Notes: a model not told the origin generated them from the sequence alone. DNA of 64,000 nt from Hydrogenovibrio crunogenus (GCF_004786015.1 NZ_CP032096.1:2170001-2234000); one strand, 5' to 3'; numbered from the stretch's first letter, positions 16,750 through 27,213 are shown. A program made the numbers and translations.

Positions 16750-17436
16750 ATGGGGTTACTCATCATTGGGTTTATCGTTTTATTTGCGATAACCTCTTTA
16801 CCCAATTTATGGACCAATCATATTCTCAAAAAATACAGCCGCCCGCACCCGGATATACCTGGAACCGGGGGGCAATTTGCGGAACATTTAATCAAAAAAT
16901 ATGAACTCCCCGTCACCTTGGAAGAAACACCTTCAGGTGACCATTATGACCCAGTAGAAAAAGTGGTACGTATTTCCTCAGAAAACTATCATTCCAATTC
17001 ATTGACGGCTATCACAACGGTTGCGCATGAAATTGGCCATGCCTTACAAGATAAGACCGGCTATGAACCCTTAACGCAACGAACGGTTTTGATTGAACGT
17101 TCTCAATGGATGCAAAAATTCAGCGGAATCGCCTTAATGATTACCCCTGTTTTAATTCCACTGCTTCACACACCCATGATAGGGCTAGTAACGTTTGGCG
17201 CTGGATTTATTGCCATGGGAGTGCCAGTCATGATTCATTTATCCACTCTGCCCGTCGAGTTTGATGCCAGTTATAAGCGCGCACTCCCACTCCTAAAAGA
17301 AGGACATTATCTTTCCAACAATGATCTGAAAAAAGCACATAAGATTTTACGTGCCTGCGCCATGACCTATGTTGCGGCATCATTATCGAGCCTGTTTAAT
17401 TTGTGGAAATGGATTCGAGCCATTAAAGGGCGCTAA
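16750..17436 (+). CDS. Membrane zinc metallopeptidase (YugP family)
   Basis: A 228-residue membrane protein with a first helix at the N-terminus, the zinc-binding signature VAHEIGHALQ (HEXXH) around residue 95, two further hydrophobic spans (about 125-170) and a last one near the C-terminus. This is the pattern of the putative neutral zinc metallopeptidase family typified by Bacillus YugP. Substrate unknown. It starts 3 bp after the DUF255 gene and is probably cotranscribed. Its stop codon overlaps the convergent comF stop by 4 bases. Confidence 0.88.
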   Translation: MGLLIIGFIVLFAITSLPNLWTNHILKKYSRPHPDIPGTGGQFAEHLIKKYELPVTLEETPSGDHYDPVEKVVRISSENYHSNSLTAITTVAHEIGHALQDKTGYEPLTQRTVLIERSQWMQKFSGIALMITPVLIPLLHTPMIGLVTFGAGFIAMGVPVMIHLSTLPVEFDASYKRALPLLKEGHYLSNNDLKKAHKILRACAMTYVAASLSSLFNLWKWIRAIKGR

Positions 17437-18131
17437 ACCACTTTATCGGTGGCTTTTGCGGCAACCCAAGCTTGTATATTTAAATGCGGATGACTGCGTT
17501 GCAAAGTCTGAGCAAGTTGATCCAGAGTGGCTCCCGTGGTCATCACGTCATCCAATAAAGCTACTTCTTTAATATCTGCAAGATTAGACGCCACATTCTC
17601 AATCACAGAAAAAGCATCTTTGACATTTTTCTGTCGTGCCTTCGCATCCAATAACGCTTGGGAGGATGTGGCTTTCACTCGAGACACCTCATTCGACAAA
17701 ACCGGAATCCCTGTCCTTTTAGAAAGCTGTTTCGCCAACTCTAAAGATTGGTTGAAGCCTCGCTCCAATAAACGTGAAGAATGTAACGGCACAGGAATAA
17801 TCACTTCAGTCAAACCGACATCCAAGCGATCCATCCATAAGTCGACCAACAACCGACTGATATGAATCTGTTGATCAAATTTTAGTGATTGAATCAAATC
17901 TTGCACCACACTCTCATAATAAAACGCCGCCTGAGTGCGATAGAATGCAGGTGGCGTTACCAGGCAACGCCCACAGATTTGTGTCTTCGACATTTTTTCA
18001 GCACAGACAGGACAACACCGGTCCGGTCGAATCATTTTTTTCAATAACTCGGGCGCTAAATCAACCGATGTACCTTTTTGTTCCGTTAACGCACAGACCG
18101 GTGGAAACAACCACTTTTCAAATCGGTTCAT
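17433..18131 (-). CDS. comF: ComF family phosphoribosyltransferase-like protein
   Basis: A 232-residue ComF/GntX-type protein: an N-terminal zinc-ribbon-like cysteine set (CCPVC ... CGRC), then a type I phosphoribosyltransferase domain ending in the PRPP-loop motif VALLDDVMTTGAT. ComF proteins are needed for natural transformation in several bacteria, probably in single-strand DNA handling, though the family is also found in non-competent species. ATG at 18131 (MNRFEKWLF) is chosen because the 41 extra upstream residues are unlike the family and would overlap bioB and its promoter. Confidence 0.88.
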   Translation of the reverse strand: MNRFEKWLFPPVCALTEQKGTSVDLAPELLKKMIRPDRCCPVCAEKMSKTQICGRCLVTPPAFYRTQAAFYYESVVQDLIQSLKFDQQIHISRLLVDLWMDRLDVGLTEVIIPVPLHSSRLLERGFNQSLELAKQLSKRTGIPVLSNEVSRVKATSSQALLDAKARQKNVKDAFSVIENVASNLADIKEVALLDDVMTTGATLDQLAQTLQRSHPHLNIQAWVAAKATDKVV

Positions 18132-18163
18132 ATTTCTTAAGATAGTTTGCTTGCTAAATAAGC

Positions 18164-18169
18164 TATAAT
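18164..18169 (+). promoter_or_regulatory. Candidate -10 box of the bio operon
   Basis: A perfect TATAAT lies 32 bp before the bioB ATG in the comF-bioB divergent gap. No clear -35 box and no BirA-type dyad were found. Confidence 0.45.
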
Positions 18170-18201
18170 AACGTAACGAAATGCAATAATGGAAAGAAGA
18201 T

Positions 18202-19218
18202 ATGGCACTGGGTGACGTACGCAACGATTGGACTCTCGAAGAGATTAAAGACATTATGAATCAACCGTTTAACGACTTGATGTTTCAAGCGCAAACGGTT
18301 CATCGTCAACACTTTAATCCAAATGAAATCCAAACCAGTACACTGGTTAACATTAAATCCGGTGGTTGTGCGGAAGACTGTGCCTACTGCTCTCAAAGTG
18401 CCCGCAACCAAACCGAAGTTGAAAAAGAGCAGATGATGGAAGTGCAAGAAGTCATTGAACAAGCTATGGCCGCCAAAGAAAAAGGTGCCACCCGTTTGTG
18501 TATGGGCGCGGCTTGGCGCAACCCGACCAAAAAAGACTTCCCACGCGTACTGGAAATGGTACGAGTCGTTAAAGATTTGGGATTGGAAACCTGTCTGACT
18601 CTCGGCATGCTGAATGATGATCAAGTCAAGCAATTGAAAGAAGCTGGGCTGGATTACTACAACCACAACCTGGATACATCAGAAGCGTTCTATCCTAAAA
18701 TCATCACGACCCGAAGCTATCAAGACCGTTTGGAAACCATTGATAAGGTGCAGGAAGCCGGTATCAATGTCTGCTCCGGAGGCATCATCGGCATGGGCGA
18801 GCAACACAAAGACCGTGCCGAACTTATCCGCACTTTCGGCACCATGCGCCATCATCCTAACTCAGTTCCGATCAACTTATTGGTACCGGTTGAAGGCACG
18901 CCTTTAGCCCATATGAAAGATAAAACCGATTCTTTCGAGTTTATCCGAGTCATCGCGACGGCACGGATCGTGATGCCACAAACTTACGTTCGATTATCTG
19001 CAGGCCGAATGGAATTGACTGACGAAGCGCAGGCCTTATGTTTCCTTGCAGGCGCCAACTCGATCTTTTACGGAGACAAGTTGTTGACGACCGACAACCC
19101 AGAAGCTGGGCATGATGAGCAATTGTTCGCGAAACTCGGTATTCAAATGCAGCAAAATGCCAAAGCGGAAGCCGCGGCCAAAAAACTCGCTGAACAAACC
19201 ACAGAGCTGACCGCCTAA
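18202..19218 (+). CDS. bioB: Biotin synthase
   Basis: A 338-residue radical SAM enzyme that inserts sulfur into dethiobiotin. The radical SAM cluster motif C-AED-C-AY-C is at about residues 57-64; [17 protein letters not shown] and the RLSAGR block, which hold substrate and the auxiliary cluster, are all present. Full family length. GAAAGAAG precedes the ATG. First gene of bioBFHC; bioA and bioD are not in the window. Confidence 0.97.
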   Translation: MALGDVRNDWTLEEIKDIMNQPFNDLMFQAQTVHRQHFNPNEIQTSTLVNIKSGGCAEDCAYCSQSARNQTEVEKEQMMEVQEVIEQAMAAKEKGATRLCMGAAWRNPTKKDFPRVLEMVRVVKDLGLETCLTLGMLNDDQVKQLKEAGLDYYNHNLDTSEAFYPKIITTRSYQDRLETIDKVQEAGINVCSGGIIGMGEQHKDRAELIRTFGTMRHHPNSVPINLLVPVEGTPLAHMKDKTDSFEFIRVIATARIVMPQTYVRLSAGRMELTDEAQALCFLAGANSIFYGDKLLTTDNPEAGHDEQLFAKLGIQMQQNAKAEAAAKKLAEQTTELTA

Positions 19219-19239
19219 CCCTGCGTACCAGTTTCTTAT

Positions 19240-20433
19240 ATGGCCATTGAATCTATCAAAAACCGTTTTGCGCCGGTTTTAGCAAAACGGGAAGCCGAAG
19301 CACTCTATCGCCGCCGTCCACTCGTCACGTCTCCACAAACGGCCGAGATGCAAATCAATGGATTACAGGTCATTAACTTTTCCTCGAATGACTATCTCGG
19401 CTTAGCCAATCACCCTGCACTCAAACACAGTTGCGAAACCATTCAAGACCTCAGTTATGGCTCCGGTGCGGCCCATCTAGTCACGGGACATCACTTGGAA
19501 CATCATCTGCTGGAAGATGAACTGGCCGACTGGTTAGGTTGTGATCGTGCTTTACTGTTTTCCACTGGCTATATGGCCAATTTAGCGGTTCAACAGACCC
19601 TGATGCAGAAAGGCGATTGGATCATTGCTGACAAACTGAACCATGCCTCTCTGATTGATGGTGCACGGTATTCCGAAGCCGAGCTTAAACGTTATCCTCA
19701 CTTGGACATGCAAGCATTGGAAGCACGCTTACAAAAAGCACAACAGGAAAACCGCCAATGCTTGATTGTCACCGATGGGGTCTTCAGCATGGACGGAGAC
19801 TGTGCTCCATTAAAAACCATTCAAACATTAGCCAAAACCTACCAGGCCTGGCTGTTTTTAGACGATGCTCATGGCTTTGGCACGCTGGGAGAACACGGTA
19901 AGGGAACATTGGCGCATTTCAACCTCACTCCAGATGAAAACACCATTATCATGGGGACACTGGGTAAAGCATTTGGCGCATCAGGTGCCTTTGTGGCCGG
20001 CAGTGACGTGCTTATCGAAACCTTGATCCAAATGGCTCGACCTTATATTTACACCACGGCCATGCCACCTATTAATGCTCGAGTCGCACGTACCGCTCTA
20101 AAACAAGTTCAACAGGCCGATGCGGAACGCGAAAAGCTAAAACGCAATATCGAACACTTTCAAACTGGAGCAAATCAACTCGGTCTGACTCTATGGCCAT
20201 CAGACAGTGCCATTCAACCCGTAATGCTGGGCGACAGTCTGCAAGCCATTCAATGGTCCGAGGCTTTAAAACAACAAGGACTTTGGGTCACGGCCATTCG
20301 CCCACCAACGGTACCTAAAAATACCGCCAGACTCCGGGTGACGCTATCTGCAGCACACACTGCGCAACACATTGAAAAATTATTACAGGCTTTAGCTCAG
20401 TGCCAAGATGATTTTCCAACATCAAACACGTAA
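19240..20433 (+). CDS. bioF: 8-amino-7-oxononanoate synthase
   Basis: A 397-residue PLP enzyme joining pimeloyl-ACP and alanine. Seen: NFSSNDYLGLA near the N-terminus, LNHASLIDGAR, DDAHGFGTLGEHG with the PLP-stacking residues, and GTLGKAFGASGAF with the PLP lysine. It lies 21 bp behind bioB. Codons for YQAWL contain a CCAGGCCTGG element. Confidence 0.97.
   Translation: MAIESIKNRFAPVLAKREAEALYRRRPLVTSPQTAEMQINGLQVINFSSNDYLGLANHPALKHSCETIQDLSYGSGAAHLVTGHHLEHHLLEDELADWLGCDRALLFSTGYMANLAVQQTLMQKGDWIIADKLNHASLIDGARYSEAELKRYPHLDMQALEARLQKAQQENRQCLIVTDGVFSMDGDCAPLKTIQTLAKTYQAWLFLDDAHGFGTLGEHGKGTLAHFNLTPDENTIIMGTLGKAFGASGAFVAGSDVLIETLIQMARPYIYTTAMPPINARVARTALKQVQQADAEREKLKRNIEHFQTGANQLGLTLWPSDSAIQPVMLGDSLQAIQWSEALKQQGLWVTAIRPPTVPKNTARLRVTLSAAHTAQHIEKLLQALAQCQDDFPTSNT
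19842..19851. repeat. CCAGGCCTGG copy inside bioF
   Basis: A perfect copy of the recurrent palindrome, in frame as codons for Q-A-W (CAG GCC TGG). Confidence 0.9.
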
Positions 20434-20442
20434 AATAGCGCC

Positions 20443-21276
20443 ATGGAAGAAATCACCCTGCATACTGACACCCTGCCTTATCTTGGCAACTTACCCACTG
20501 AGCAAGTCGAAAGCTTGACACTCATACATGGCTGGGCGGCAGAAAATTCGATCTGGGATGATTGGGCAAAAGAAACCCTTTGCCCCTATTTCGAAGTCAC
20601 TCTGATTGAGTTACCAGGGTTTGGACAAAGCCCCCCTTTTGAAACGCTGGCACAAGAAGACATCAATGCAGCCTGGTTGGCAGTTTTAGACGCTCAGCTC
20701 CCCGAGCAGACCCATTTATTAGGCTGGTCACTCGGTGGATTGCTGGCACAACAACTGGCTGAGCAGTTTCCAGAAAAAATCAAGACCCTTACTTGTCTCG
20801 CATCTACCCCCCGTTTCGTGCAGAACGATGGCTGGAAATGGGCTGTCAGTCCACCATTGCTTACTGATTTCATCAAAGCGATGGGCGTTGAGTATGGCGG
20901 TGTGCTGAAACAGTTCTGGCGATTACAACTGCAAGGTTCAGACAATGCGCGCCCCTTAATGAAAAAACTCACTCAACACATGACAAACCGACGTTTGCCG
21001 CATTATTTAGGATTGATACAAGGTTTGTATCTACTGCGTGACATTGATAACCGAGACTTATTGTTAAGATTGGAACAGCCAACCTTATGGCTACTGGGAG
21101 AACATGACCCTTTAATTCCGAAGGAATTAATAGAAGACCTTGCAAGCCTTCAACCAGATGGTAAAACCTGTCTAATTTCAGGTGCCAGCCACATGCCTTT
21201 TTTTTCACACCCGGAAGAAACGGCGCAACAACTGATTCAATTCCTTCAAGCGCACCCTTACAAAGCGGCCCCTTAA
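20443..21276 (+). CDS. bioH: Pimeloyl-ACP methyl ester esterase (BioH)
   Basis: A 277-residue alpha/beta hydrolase. The nucleophile elbow GWSLGG, the N-terminal LTLIHGWAAENSIW oxyanion segment, a GEHDPLIP acid segment and the C-terminal GASHMPFFSHP histidine complete the catalytic triad. BioH removes the methyl group that BioC adds, releasing pimeloyl-ACP for BioF. The position between bioF and bioC supports this assignment over a generic hydrolase. No clear ribosome site is seen before the ATG. Confidence 0.93.
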   Translation: MEEITLHTDTLPYLGNLPTEQVESLTLIHGWAAENSIWDDWAKETLCPYFEVTLIELPGFGQSPPFETLAQEDINAAWLAVLDAQLPEQTHLLGWSLGGLLAQQLAEQFPEKIKTLTCLASTPRFVQNDGWKWAVSPPLLTDFIKAMGVEYGGVLKQFWRLQLQGSDNARPLMKKLTQHMTNRRLPHYLGLIQGLYLLRDIDNRDLLLRLEQPTLWLLGEHDPLIPKELIEDLASLQPDGKTCLISGASHMPFFSHPEETAQQLIQFLQAHPYKAAP

Positions 21277-21279
21277 GAT

Positions 21280-22209
21280 ATGCAAAAATTCAGCAGAGCT
21301 CATATTCAAAAACATTTTAATCATGCTGCCGTCAGTTATGATGAAGCCGCCGTGCTGCAAAGACAAGTCGCAAGCCATGTTGATGAGCGTTTAGAACTAG
21401 TCATTATCGAACCTAAGAGCATTTTGGATGTCGGAGCAGGGACAGGGATCTTAACCCAAAAACTGATACAACGTTACCCAAACGCCAATATCGTCGGACT
21501 GGACTTGTCTCACAACATGCTTGAAAGGGCACAGAAAAATCTGGCTCGTTCACACTGGAAGGGGTTACCAAAGTTTCTATCAAACGTATTGGGATTGACA
21601 AAGCCTCAGGCTAAATTCATCAATGCTGATGCCAATCACATCCCGTTAGCCGATGACTCGGTCGATTTGATTGTCACGAACCTGATGTTGCAGTGGTGTG
21701 ATGATCTGGACACGGTCTTTCAAGAGTTTCGTCGCGTATTAAAACCTGAAGGGTTACTAATGCTCACTACTTTCGGGCCTGACACGTTAAAAGAACTGCG
21801 CCAGGCCTGGTCAAAAGTGGACGGTCAGGAACATGTCAATACTTTTATTGACATGCATGATATCGGGGATGCCTTGATTCGCAACGGCTTTGGTCAACCC
21901 GTCATGGATGTTGAGCACTTTACACTGACTTATGAAAAACCCATTGGCGTTTTAAAAGATTTAAAAGCGATTGGCGCCACGAATGCGACTGAGAACCGTC
22001 AACATGGTTTAATGGGTAAACAGCGTTTTATGCAAATGCTGGAAGCCTATGAACAACAACGTCAAAATGGATTAATCCCAGCAACTTATGAAGTGATTCA
22101 CGGTCATGCTTGGGCTACTCCCGAGGTGATAAAAGGACCCAACCGTAATCGTGAAGGGATAGTGGAAATCAGCCTAGATGAGTTCGCCAAACAAACCCAA
22201 TCGCTTTAA
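21280..22209 (+). CDS. bioC: Malonyl-ACP O-methyltransferase (BioC)
   Basis: A 309-residue SAM methyltransferase. The N-terminal FNHAAVSYDEAAVLQR block is specific to BioC; the SAM-binding ILDVGAGTGIL loop and LMLQWCDDLDTVFQEFRRVLKPEG block follow. It methylates malonyl-ACP to disguise it as a fatty-acid primer for pimelate synthesis. It starts 3 bp after bioH and converges with the LPP20-type gene with a 4-base stop overlap. About 20-30 residues (around 88-110) form an insertion compared with the shortest homologues. Confidence 0.95.
   Translation: MQKFSRAHIQKHFNHAAVSYDEAAVLQRQVASHVDERLELVIIEPKSILDVGAGTGILTQKLIQRYPNANIVGLDLSHNMLERAQKNLARSHWKGLPKFLSNVLGLTKPQAKFINADANHIPLADDSVDLIVTNLMLQWCDDLDTVFQEFRRVLKPEGLLMLTTFGPDTLKELRQAWSKVDGQEHVNTFIDMHDIGDALIRNGFGQPVMDVEHFTLTYEKPIGVLKDLKAIGATNATENRQHGLMGKQRFMQMLEAYEQQRQNGLIPATYEVIHGHAWATPEVIKGPNRNREGIVEISLDEFAKQTQSL
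21801..21810. repeat. CCAGGCCTGG copy inside bioC
   Basis: A perfect copy, in frame as codons for Q-A-W within RQAWSK. Confidence 0.9.
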
Positions 22210-23210
22210 AGATGACGCAACCCAACCACCTGATTCACCCCTTGTTGTTCTAGCTGTTTTTTTAGCTTAGTGGCGGCATTATTTAATGCCTGATCCAGAC
22301 TTTTAACCGCTTGGCCTTTTAAATGAATTTGATTGCCCCCAACTGAACTCCCTTGGCTTAAAATATCAATATTCAACACCACGCGTGCAATATGAAATCC
22401 ATAGGCTTGAGATGAATTAAGCTGGGTTCTCAAACGAACCACCGTTGCTGAATTTGAGGCAACTGAGGTCGCCACTCGGAATCCTTTCTGACTCAAGGCA
22501 TGTTGAATTAAACTCACCCATTTTTGACTGGGTTGATCCGCTTCAATTTTCCACTGAATTTGGGATTTTAATTGATTGGCTTGGTTTTGATAATGCGTTA
22601 AAAACTGTCGGTAAGATCGTAATGAAACAGTTGGATTTAACGTTTCCAGAATCCTGAGCGTCTGTTCGAATGTTTTTAATGAATCCAGGCTGTTTTGATA
22701 AAACAGATACTGTACTAAAGCACTGTTTTGGGATTGGTTTTGTTCCGCCGCAGTTAATAAAGAAACCTGTTGTTGCACTTGTCGCTTCAAGTCGTTAAAT
22801 AATTTTTTCTTACTCACTTTCAGCAATGCGACATATTTATCATACGACAATCGCTCCACTTCCAAAACCTGGTAATCCTGGATGGTGATCTCAGAAACTT
22901 GAGAACGAATCTGCTTCTGTGTGGTTCGATCGACAAGCGTATAAGTCGATTCTTTAACATTCAACCGAGTTTCAAAATCAGACGCCACCTGAATACTTAG
23001 CTGAGAAGCAATGTCCACTAACGCCGCTTGAATCGCCGCTTTTCTAGAAGTCCCTTCTCCTGCACCGTATAACGCCTTTCCTGCCTTGTCAGTCGGTAAC
23101 TGTAAAAACCATCCCGGCATCGGCTTTTCAGCCGTCGACAAAGGCTGAGTGCTTTGTGTACTGCACCCTTGTATGAGAAGAATCAACCAGACTACATTCC
23201 AAAGCTTCAT
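22206..23210 (-). CDS. LPP20-family lipoprotein
   Basis: A 334-residue predicted lipoprotein: a signal peptide with lipobox LIQGC at about residues 12-16 and a PGWF segment followed by a region of LPP20 type (LYGAGEGTSRKAAIQAALVDIASQL), the same fold family as FlgP of Vibrio and Campylobacter. The C-terminal half has no match I recognise. AAAGGA precedes the ATG. It is the third gene behind a chemoreceptor and a CsgG-like lipoprotein (11-bp gap). Outer-membrane or periplasmic location is expected. A link to motility is inference from the FlgP resemblance and from the upstream receptor. Confidence 0.75.
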   Translation of the reverse strand: MKLWNVVWLILLIQGCSTQSTQPLSTAEKPMPGWFLQLPTDKAGKALYGAGEGTSRKAAIQAALVDIASQLSIQVASDFETRLNVKESTYTLVDRTTQKQIRSQVSEITIQDYQVLEVERLSYDKYVALLKVSKKKLFNDLKRQVQQQVSLLTAAEQNQSQNSALVQYLFYQNSLDSLKTFEQTLRILETLNPTVSLRSYRQFLTHYQNQANQLKSQIQWKIEADQPSQKWVSLIQHALSQKGFRVATSVASNSATVVRLRTQLNSSQAYGFHIARVVLNIDILSQGSSVGGNQIHLKGQAVKSLDQALNNAATKLKKQLEQQGVNQVVGLRHL

Positions 23211-23221
23211 GCCATATCCTT

Positions 23222-24241
23222 TTATCGGGAAATTTGTGATAACGCTTTTTCACGCTTCAGCATGATTTGATCAATTCGAACCACAGCTTGGTTAATTTCA
23301 TCCACAGGCTCTTTCTGAAGTTTATCCGCCATTAAATAAAGACGTTTTGCATCTTCCAATTCACCTTGTGCTTCTTTAACCACCCCTAAATTATAAGCTG
23401 CTACATAGGATCGATTCTGAGTTGAAGTCAACAACGTCCCTAATAGTTGTTCTGCTTTATCCAAGCGCCCAGCTTCAATATAATCAATGGCGATGTCTAA
23501 TGTATTTTCTTGTTTCGAGGTGTAATCTAAATCAGGATCATCGAGTAATGAGACCGACATGGTGGTGTAATGAGGCGTCAACTGATACACAAATTCATTG
23601 GCGATTTCACTCGCTAATTTTCCTAAGCCATCAGACTTGGAAGGTAAAACATTACGATCATCTTGACAGTGCTTCCACTGGTAATTTTTTGAAAAAGCAT
23701 CGGCGTAAATAATATCGGCTTTACTCACATCCGTCATTTTAATATTCGCGCTCAAATCAATACTGCGGCTAAGACATGAAACTAGGTAAGATCGAATCTC
23801 TTTACACTTATCATCAATACATTTTGTCCGTTTTTCATAATGACGATTGTCTTTAACCGACGCTGAAATCACTTCACCAGAGATAAAGGCTTGTGCGCCT
23901 AAAATCTCTCCAGCTTCAACCATATTTGAATCGTTAACCACGCCGCTGTATTGCAGTTTCTGTTCTTCTAAAATGCGATCCATTTCGTTTCGGCTAACCG
24001 TTGTAAAGTACTTCTGACCATCCACAGTTTGGTTTGCCAACAAAGCCTCTATCTTGCCTGCCAAACCGACTGTATCGTCCTTGAAATCGGAAACGGCGAT
24101 TTGTTTTGTTTGGGCTGCACGGTCAATCTTAGCAGGCTCCAACACCTGAATCTTTACATTTTTTGAGCACCCTGTAGAGGCCAGCACCATCCAAGCCGCC
24201 ATAGCGAAAAACATGCCTTTCATCCGTAATGACATTTTCAT
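23222..24241 (-). CDS. CsgG-like lipoprotein with TPR-type C-terminus
   Basis: A 339-residue predicted lipoprotein with signal peptide and lipobox (LASTGC, about residues 20-25). Residues ~45-220 resemble the CsgG/LpoB/FlgO fold: IAVSDFKDDT, then FTTVSRNEMDRILEEQKLQ and LGAQAFISGEV, a pattern typical of CsgG-type proteins. The last ~100 residues form helical repeats (AGRLDKAEQLLGTLL, YNLGVVKEAQGELEDAKRLY) consistent with TPR. It lies 9 bp behind the PAS chemoreceptor gene and 11 bp before the LPP20 gene. No curli genes are near, so a csgG assignment is not made. Confidence 0.75.
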   Translation of the reverse strand: MKMSLRMKGMFFAMAAWMVLASTGCSKNVKIQVLEPAKIDRAAQTKQIAVSDFKDDTVGLAGKIEALLANQTVDGQKYFTTVSRNEMDRILEEQKLQYSGVVNDSNMVEAGEILGAQAFISGEVISASVKDNRHYEKRTKCIDDKCKEIRSYLVSCLSRSIDLSANIKMTDVSKADIIYADAFSKNYQWKHCQDDRNVLPSKSDGLGKLASEIANEFVYQLTPHYTTMSVSLLDDPDLDYTSKQENTLDIAIDYIEAGRLDKAEQLLGTLLTSTQNRSYVAAYNLGVVKEAQGELEDAKRLYLMADKLQKEPVDEINQAVVRIDQIMLKREKALSQISR

Positions 24242-24250
24242 TTACCTGTT

Positions 24251-27115
24251 TTATTTAATCACTTCAGGCAGCGCAGCCATTTGGACCTTTTTAGGAGCTG
24301 CCAACCTATTATTTTGTCCTGGCTTTACACGGAAGTAAGTGACCTGACTGCGCATCTCTTCCGCTTCGCTCTTAAGCATATCGGCTGCATGCGCTGTTTC
24401 TTCGACCAATGCCGCATTTTGCTGGGTCACACCATCCATGTCTTCAACCGCTTCATTGATCTCCTCAATACTCTTCGTTTGCTCGTTATTGGCTTTTGCA
24501 ATGTCTGAAATAAAACGGTCCATCTGTAAAATCATTTCCAGAATGGATGAAAACTCCTGTTCTGATTTCGCAACCAATCCTTCACTGTGCGCCACCTGAC
24601 TCACGCTCGTTTCAATCAAGCTTCGAATTTCTTTGGCGGCTTCTGCAGACTTTCCAGCCAAGGTACGAACTTCACCGGCCACCACAGCAAACCCTCGACC
24701 CTGCTCACCTGCTCTTGCAGCTTCTACCGCCGCATTCAGTGCCAACAAATTGGTCTGAAAGGCAATAGAGTCAATCAGTCCAATAATGTCGGAAATTTTC
24801 TGACTGGATTCTGACAGTTCCTGCATCGAATTCATTGTCTGAGACATGACCGCCGCGCCACTATCCGCTTGAACTTTAGCTGATGAAGCTAAATCGGAAG
24901 CTTCTTTGGCGCTGTCTGCATTCTTACGCACGGTTTGCGTAATCGACTCCATAGAATTAACGGTTTCTTGCAAAGTAGATGCTTGCTGTTGAATACGGTC
25001 CGATAAATCCTGACTGCCTGAAGCTATCTGACTGGAAGCATCATTCACGGTTTGCGATGACAACATTAACCCAGACACCGCACCACTGACATTATCCAAA
25101 GAGGCATTTAAAGCCTCTTTCATCACATTTAACTTCCCTTGATAATCGCCTTCAATGCGTTGCGTTAGATCGCCTTTAGATTGTGCGACAATCACATCCA
25201 CCGCTTCAGTCATACCATCTTCTAATTGGTCTAATGAGTGGTTAATATTGGTTTTCAACGCGTCCAATTCGCCCATCAAGTTGGCATTCAAACGGCTTGA
25301 AAACTCTCCAGCCGCGATATGCTCCATGGTCGCATTAATGCCGGTAACGGCTTCATGAGTGACTTTCATCGCATCTTGCAGATCGGACACCATCACAGAA
25401 AAATCCCCTTCAAACTGGGTTTGAGATTCAAAGTCATACGTGGCTTCCTTAATGCAATGAATCGCACGCTCAAGCTCGGAGATGACATCTTGAATCTTGT
25501 CCGCTGACATATTAACGTCTTCTTTTAGAATATTCAGATCACCTTTTGCATCCGCTTTATAGCGATGATCCAAATTGCCTTTCGACAAGGCGGATACCAT
25601 ATCAGAGACCCCTATCATTAATTGCTGAACCGACGTGACGTACAGATTAAAGTTCATCGCCATCCGACCGATTTCATCTTGATTTACCACTTCTGCCCGC
25701 ACCGACAAGCTGCCTTCTTCCGAAGCTCTTGACAGTTTTTGTGTCAAAGATTTAAGCGGCTTCAATACAAAACTACGCATTCTCCAATACACTTGGATCA
25801 ACAGCAGAATGAAGCCGCCTGTCATCGCAATTTGCGACACGTAAATCATAAAATACGTATCGCTTAACAATTTATCCAGAATGACCATCGGCTCTGAAAC
25901 CACATGAGCACCCACAACTTGGTCACCTTGCTTAACCTGTCCCAAGACCAGCAATTCATTATCCACCACCGCATAACCTTGAGCAGTTAAAAGCTTAATA
26001 TCAACGTCATTAAGCAATTGTTGAATTGGCGATTTTTGAAACCCTTCTGCCAAGTGGAATTGACCTTCCTCAAAGGCCAGCGCCGCATAACCGTGTTTGG
26101 ATTCTTTTTCTAAATCAGCCACCTGAGTTAACGGTAAACTAATCACCACCAAGCCAATCGTTTTATCCCCATAAGGCACGGGAACCTGTGCTTGAATGTA
26201 ACCGCCTTCTTTTTGGAAATGGACAGAGGTTTGTGCTTCTTTCGGCAGCGAACCAACATCAATATTGACCCCACTATTGGCAACTTTCTTTAAATCTGCA
26301 TCAAAGATTGCAATCCCAATCCCAGACATATTGGCGCGTTTGACATACTGTTCATAGTTGACTTTAACGATTTGCCACAGCACCGTATCTTGATGATCAT
26401 ACAAACCATAAATGACCGCAGAGTTTCCGGCTATCCCAACCGCATTCGTCAAAGCGATTTGGCTTTGACTCGAAATTTCCGAATCCAGGTTTTTCAATAG
26501 AAGTTCCTGACGGTCTTTCACGGCACCAGAATAAAGATTATCGGCGACATTCTGCAAATACACCTGTAATACCGCACTCCATATAATGGCCATCACAATC
26601 AAAGGAATGATGGTTTTACCCAAAATACTTTTTTGCGGTAATGGACTGAAACGTGCAAGCTTTTCCGAAAAAGGCGTCACAACAACCCCACCTTTAATAA
26701 AACGCTCGCCTTTTTGAATCAGAGCATAAGCACTTTCAGCCAACGCCACTTCTTTCTGGCCGATGGGGTTACGAATCGATTTATATCCGACAATTTCTCC
26801 ATTTTGAACAATAGGAGCAATGTTCGCTTCAACCCAATAATGGTCTCCATTTTTACAACGGTTCTTAACCAGTTGATGCCATGGTTGACCTTTTTTCAGC
26901 GTACGCCATAAATCTTCAAAGACTTTTTCAGGCACATCGGGATGGCGAATCAAATTATGGGGTTGGCCTTCTAACTCCTCCCATGAAAAGCCACTGACTT
27001 CAATAAATTCCTGGTTCGCAAACGTAATATTGCCTTGTAAGTCGGTTTCTGAAACAAGGATGTAATTACTGGGGATGTCATACTCTTTTTGGGTAACCGG
27101 AGAATTATTTCTCAT
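24251..27115 (-). CDS. PAS-containing membrane chemoreceptor with multiple HAMP-like units
   Basis: A 954-residue methyl-accepting chemotaxis protein. The N-terminal cytoplasmic PAS domain (about 12-115) carries the Aer-like segment [13 protein letters not shown]; a first helix at ~158-180, a periplasmic sensor of ~230 residues, a second helix at ~425-445, a canonical HAMP and several HAMP-like repeats (~450-690) follow. The signalling hairpin contains [31 protein letters not shown]. It can therefore sense both inside (PAS, possibly redox via FAD) and outside. ATG at 27115 is used; the preceding in-frame TTG has no better ribosome site. It heads an apparent operon with two lipoproteins. Confidence 0.92.
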   Translation of the reverse strand: MRNNSPVTQKEYDIPSNYILVSETDLQGNITFANQEFIEVSGFSWEELEGQPHNLIRHPDVPEKVFEDLWRTLKKGQPWHQLVKNRCKNGDHYWVEANIAPIVQNGEIVGYKSIRNPIGQKEVALAESAYALIQKGERFIKGGVVVTPFSEKLARFSPLPQKSILGKTIIPLIVMAIIWSAVLQVYLQNVADNLYSGAVKDRQELLLKNLDSEISSQSQIALTNAVGIAGNSAVIYGLYDHQDTVLWQIVKVNYEQYVKRANMSGIGIAIFDADLKKVANSGVNIDVGSLPKEAQTSVHFQKEGGYIQAQVPVPYGDKTIGLVVISLPLTQVADLEKESKHGYAALAFEEGQFHLAEGFQKSPIQQLLNDVDIKLLTAQGYAVVDNELLVLGQVKQGDQVVGAHVVSEPMVILDKLLSDTYFMIYVSQIAMTGGFILLLIQVYWRMRSFVLKPLKSLTQKLSRASEEGSLSVRAEVVNQDEIGRMAMNFNLYVTSVQQLMIGVSDMVSALSKGNLDHRYKADAKGDLNILKEDVNMSADKIQDVISELERAIHCIKEATYDFESQTQFEGDFSVMVSDLQDAMKVTHEAVTGINATMEHIAAGEFSSRLNANLMGELDALKTNINHSLDQLEDGMTEAVDVIVAQSKGDLTQRIEGDYQGKLNVMKEALNASLDNVSGAVSGLMLSSQTVNDASSQIASGSQDLSDRIQQQASTLQETVNSMESITQTVRKNADSAKEASDLASSAKVQADSGAAVMSQTMNSMQELSESSQKISDIIGLIDSIAFQTNLLALNAAVEAARAGEQGRGFAVVAGEVRTLAGKSAEAAKEIRSLIETSVSQVAHSEGLVAKSEQEFSSILEMILQMDRFISDIAKANNEQTKSIEEINEAVEDMDGVTQQNAALVEETAHAADMLKSEAEEMRSQVTYFRVKPGQNNRLAAPKKVQMAALPEVIK

Positions 27116-27213
27116 CAACGTGCCTTTTTCCTGTGGTGCAACTTTCTTTTTATAAAGAAAATTATTTAATTATCATGTATTTATCAACCAATCCTTGGCT
27201 GATAGACATATCG

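Noticed and set aside
18132-18201. BirA operator upstream of bioB
   Set aside because: No TTGTAAACC-type dyad with 14-16 bp spacing is present.
18132-18254. Upstream extension of comF to 18254
   Set aside because: The extra 41 residues are not family-like and would overlap bioB and its -10 box; MNRFEKWLF is the natural N-terminus.
22206-24241. Curli secretion (csgG) assignment for the lipoproteins
   Set aside because: Only the general CsgG fold is suggested; no csgA, csgB, csgE or csgF gene is near, and the TPR tail is not found in true CsgG.
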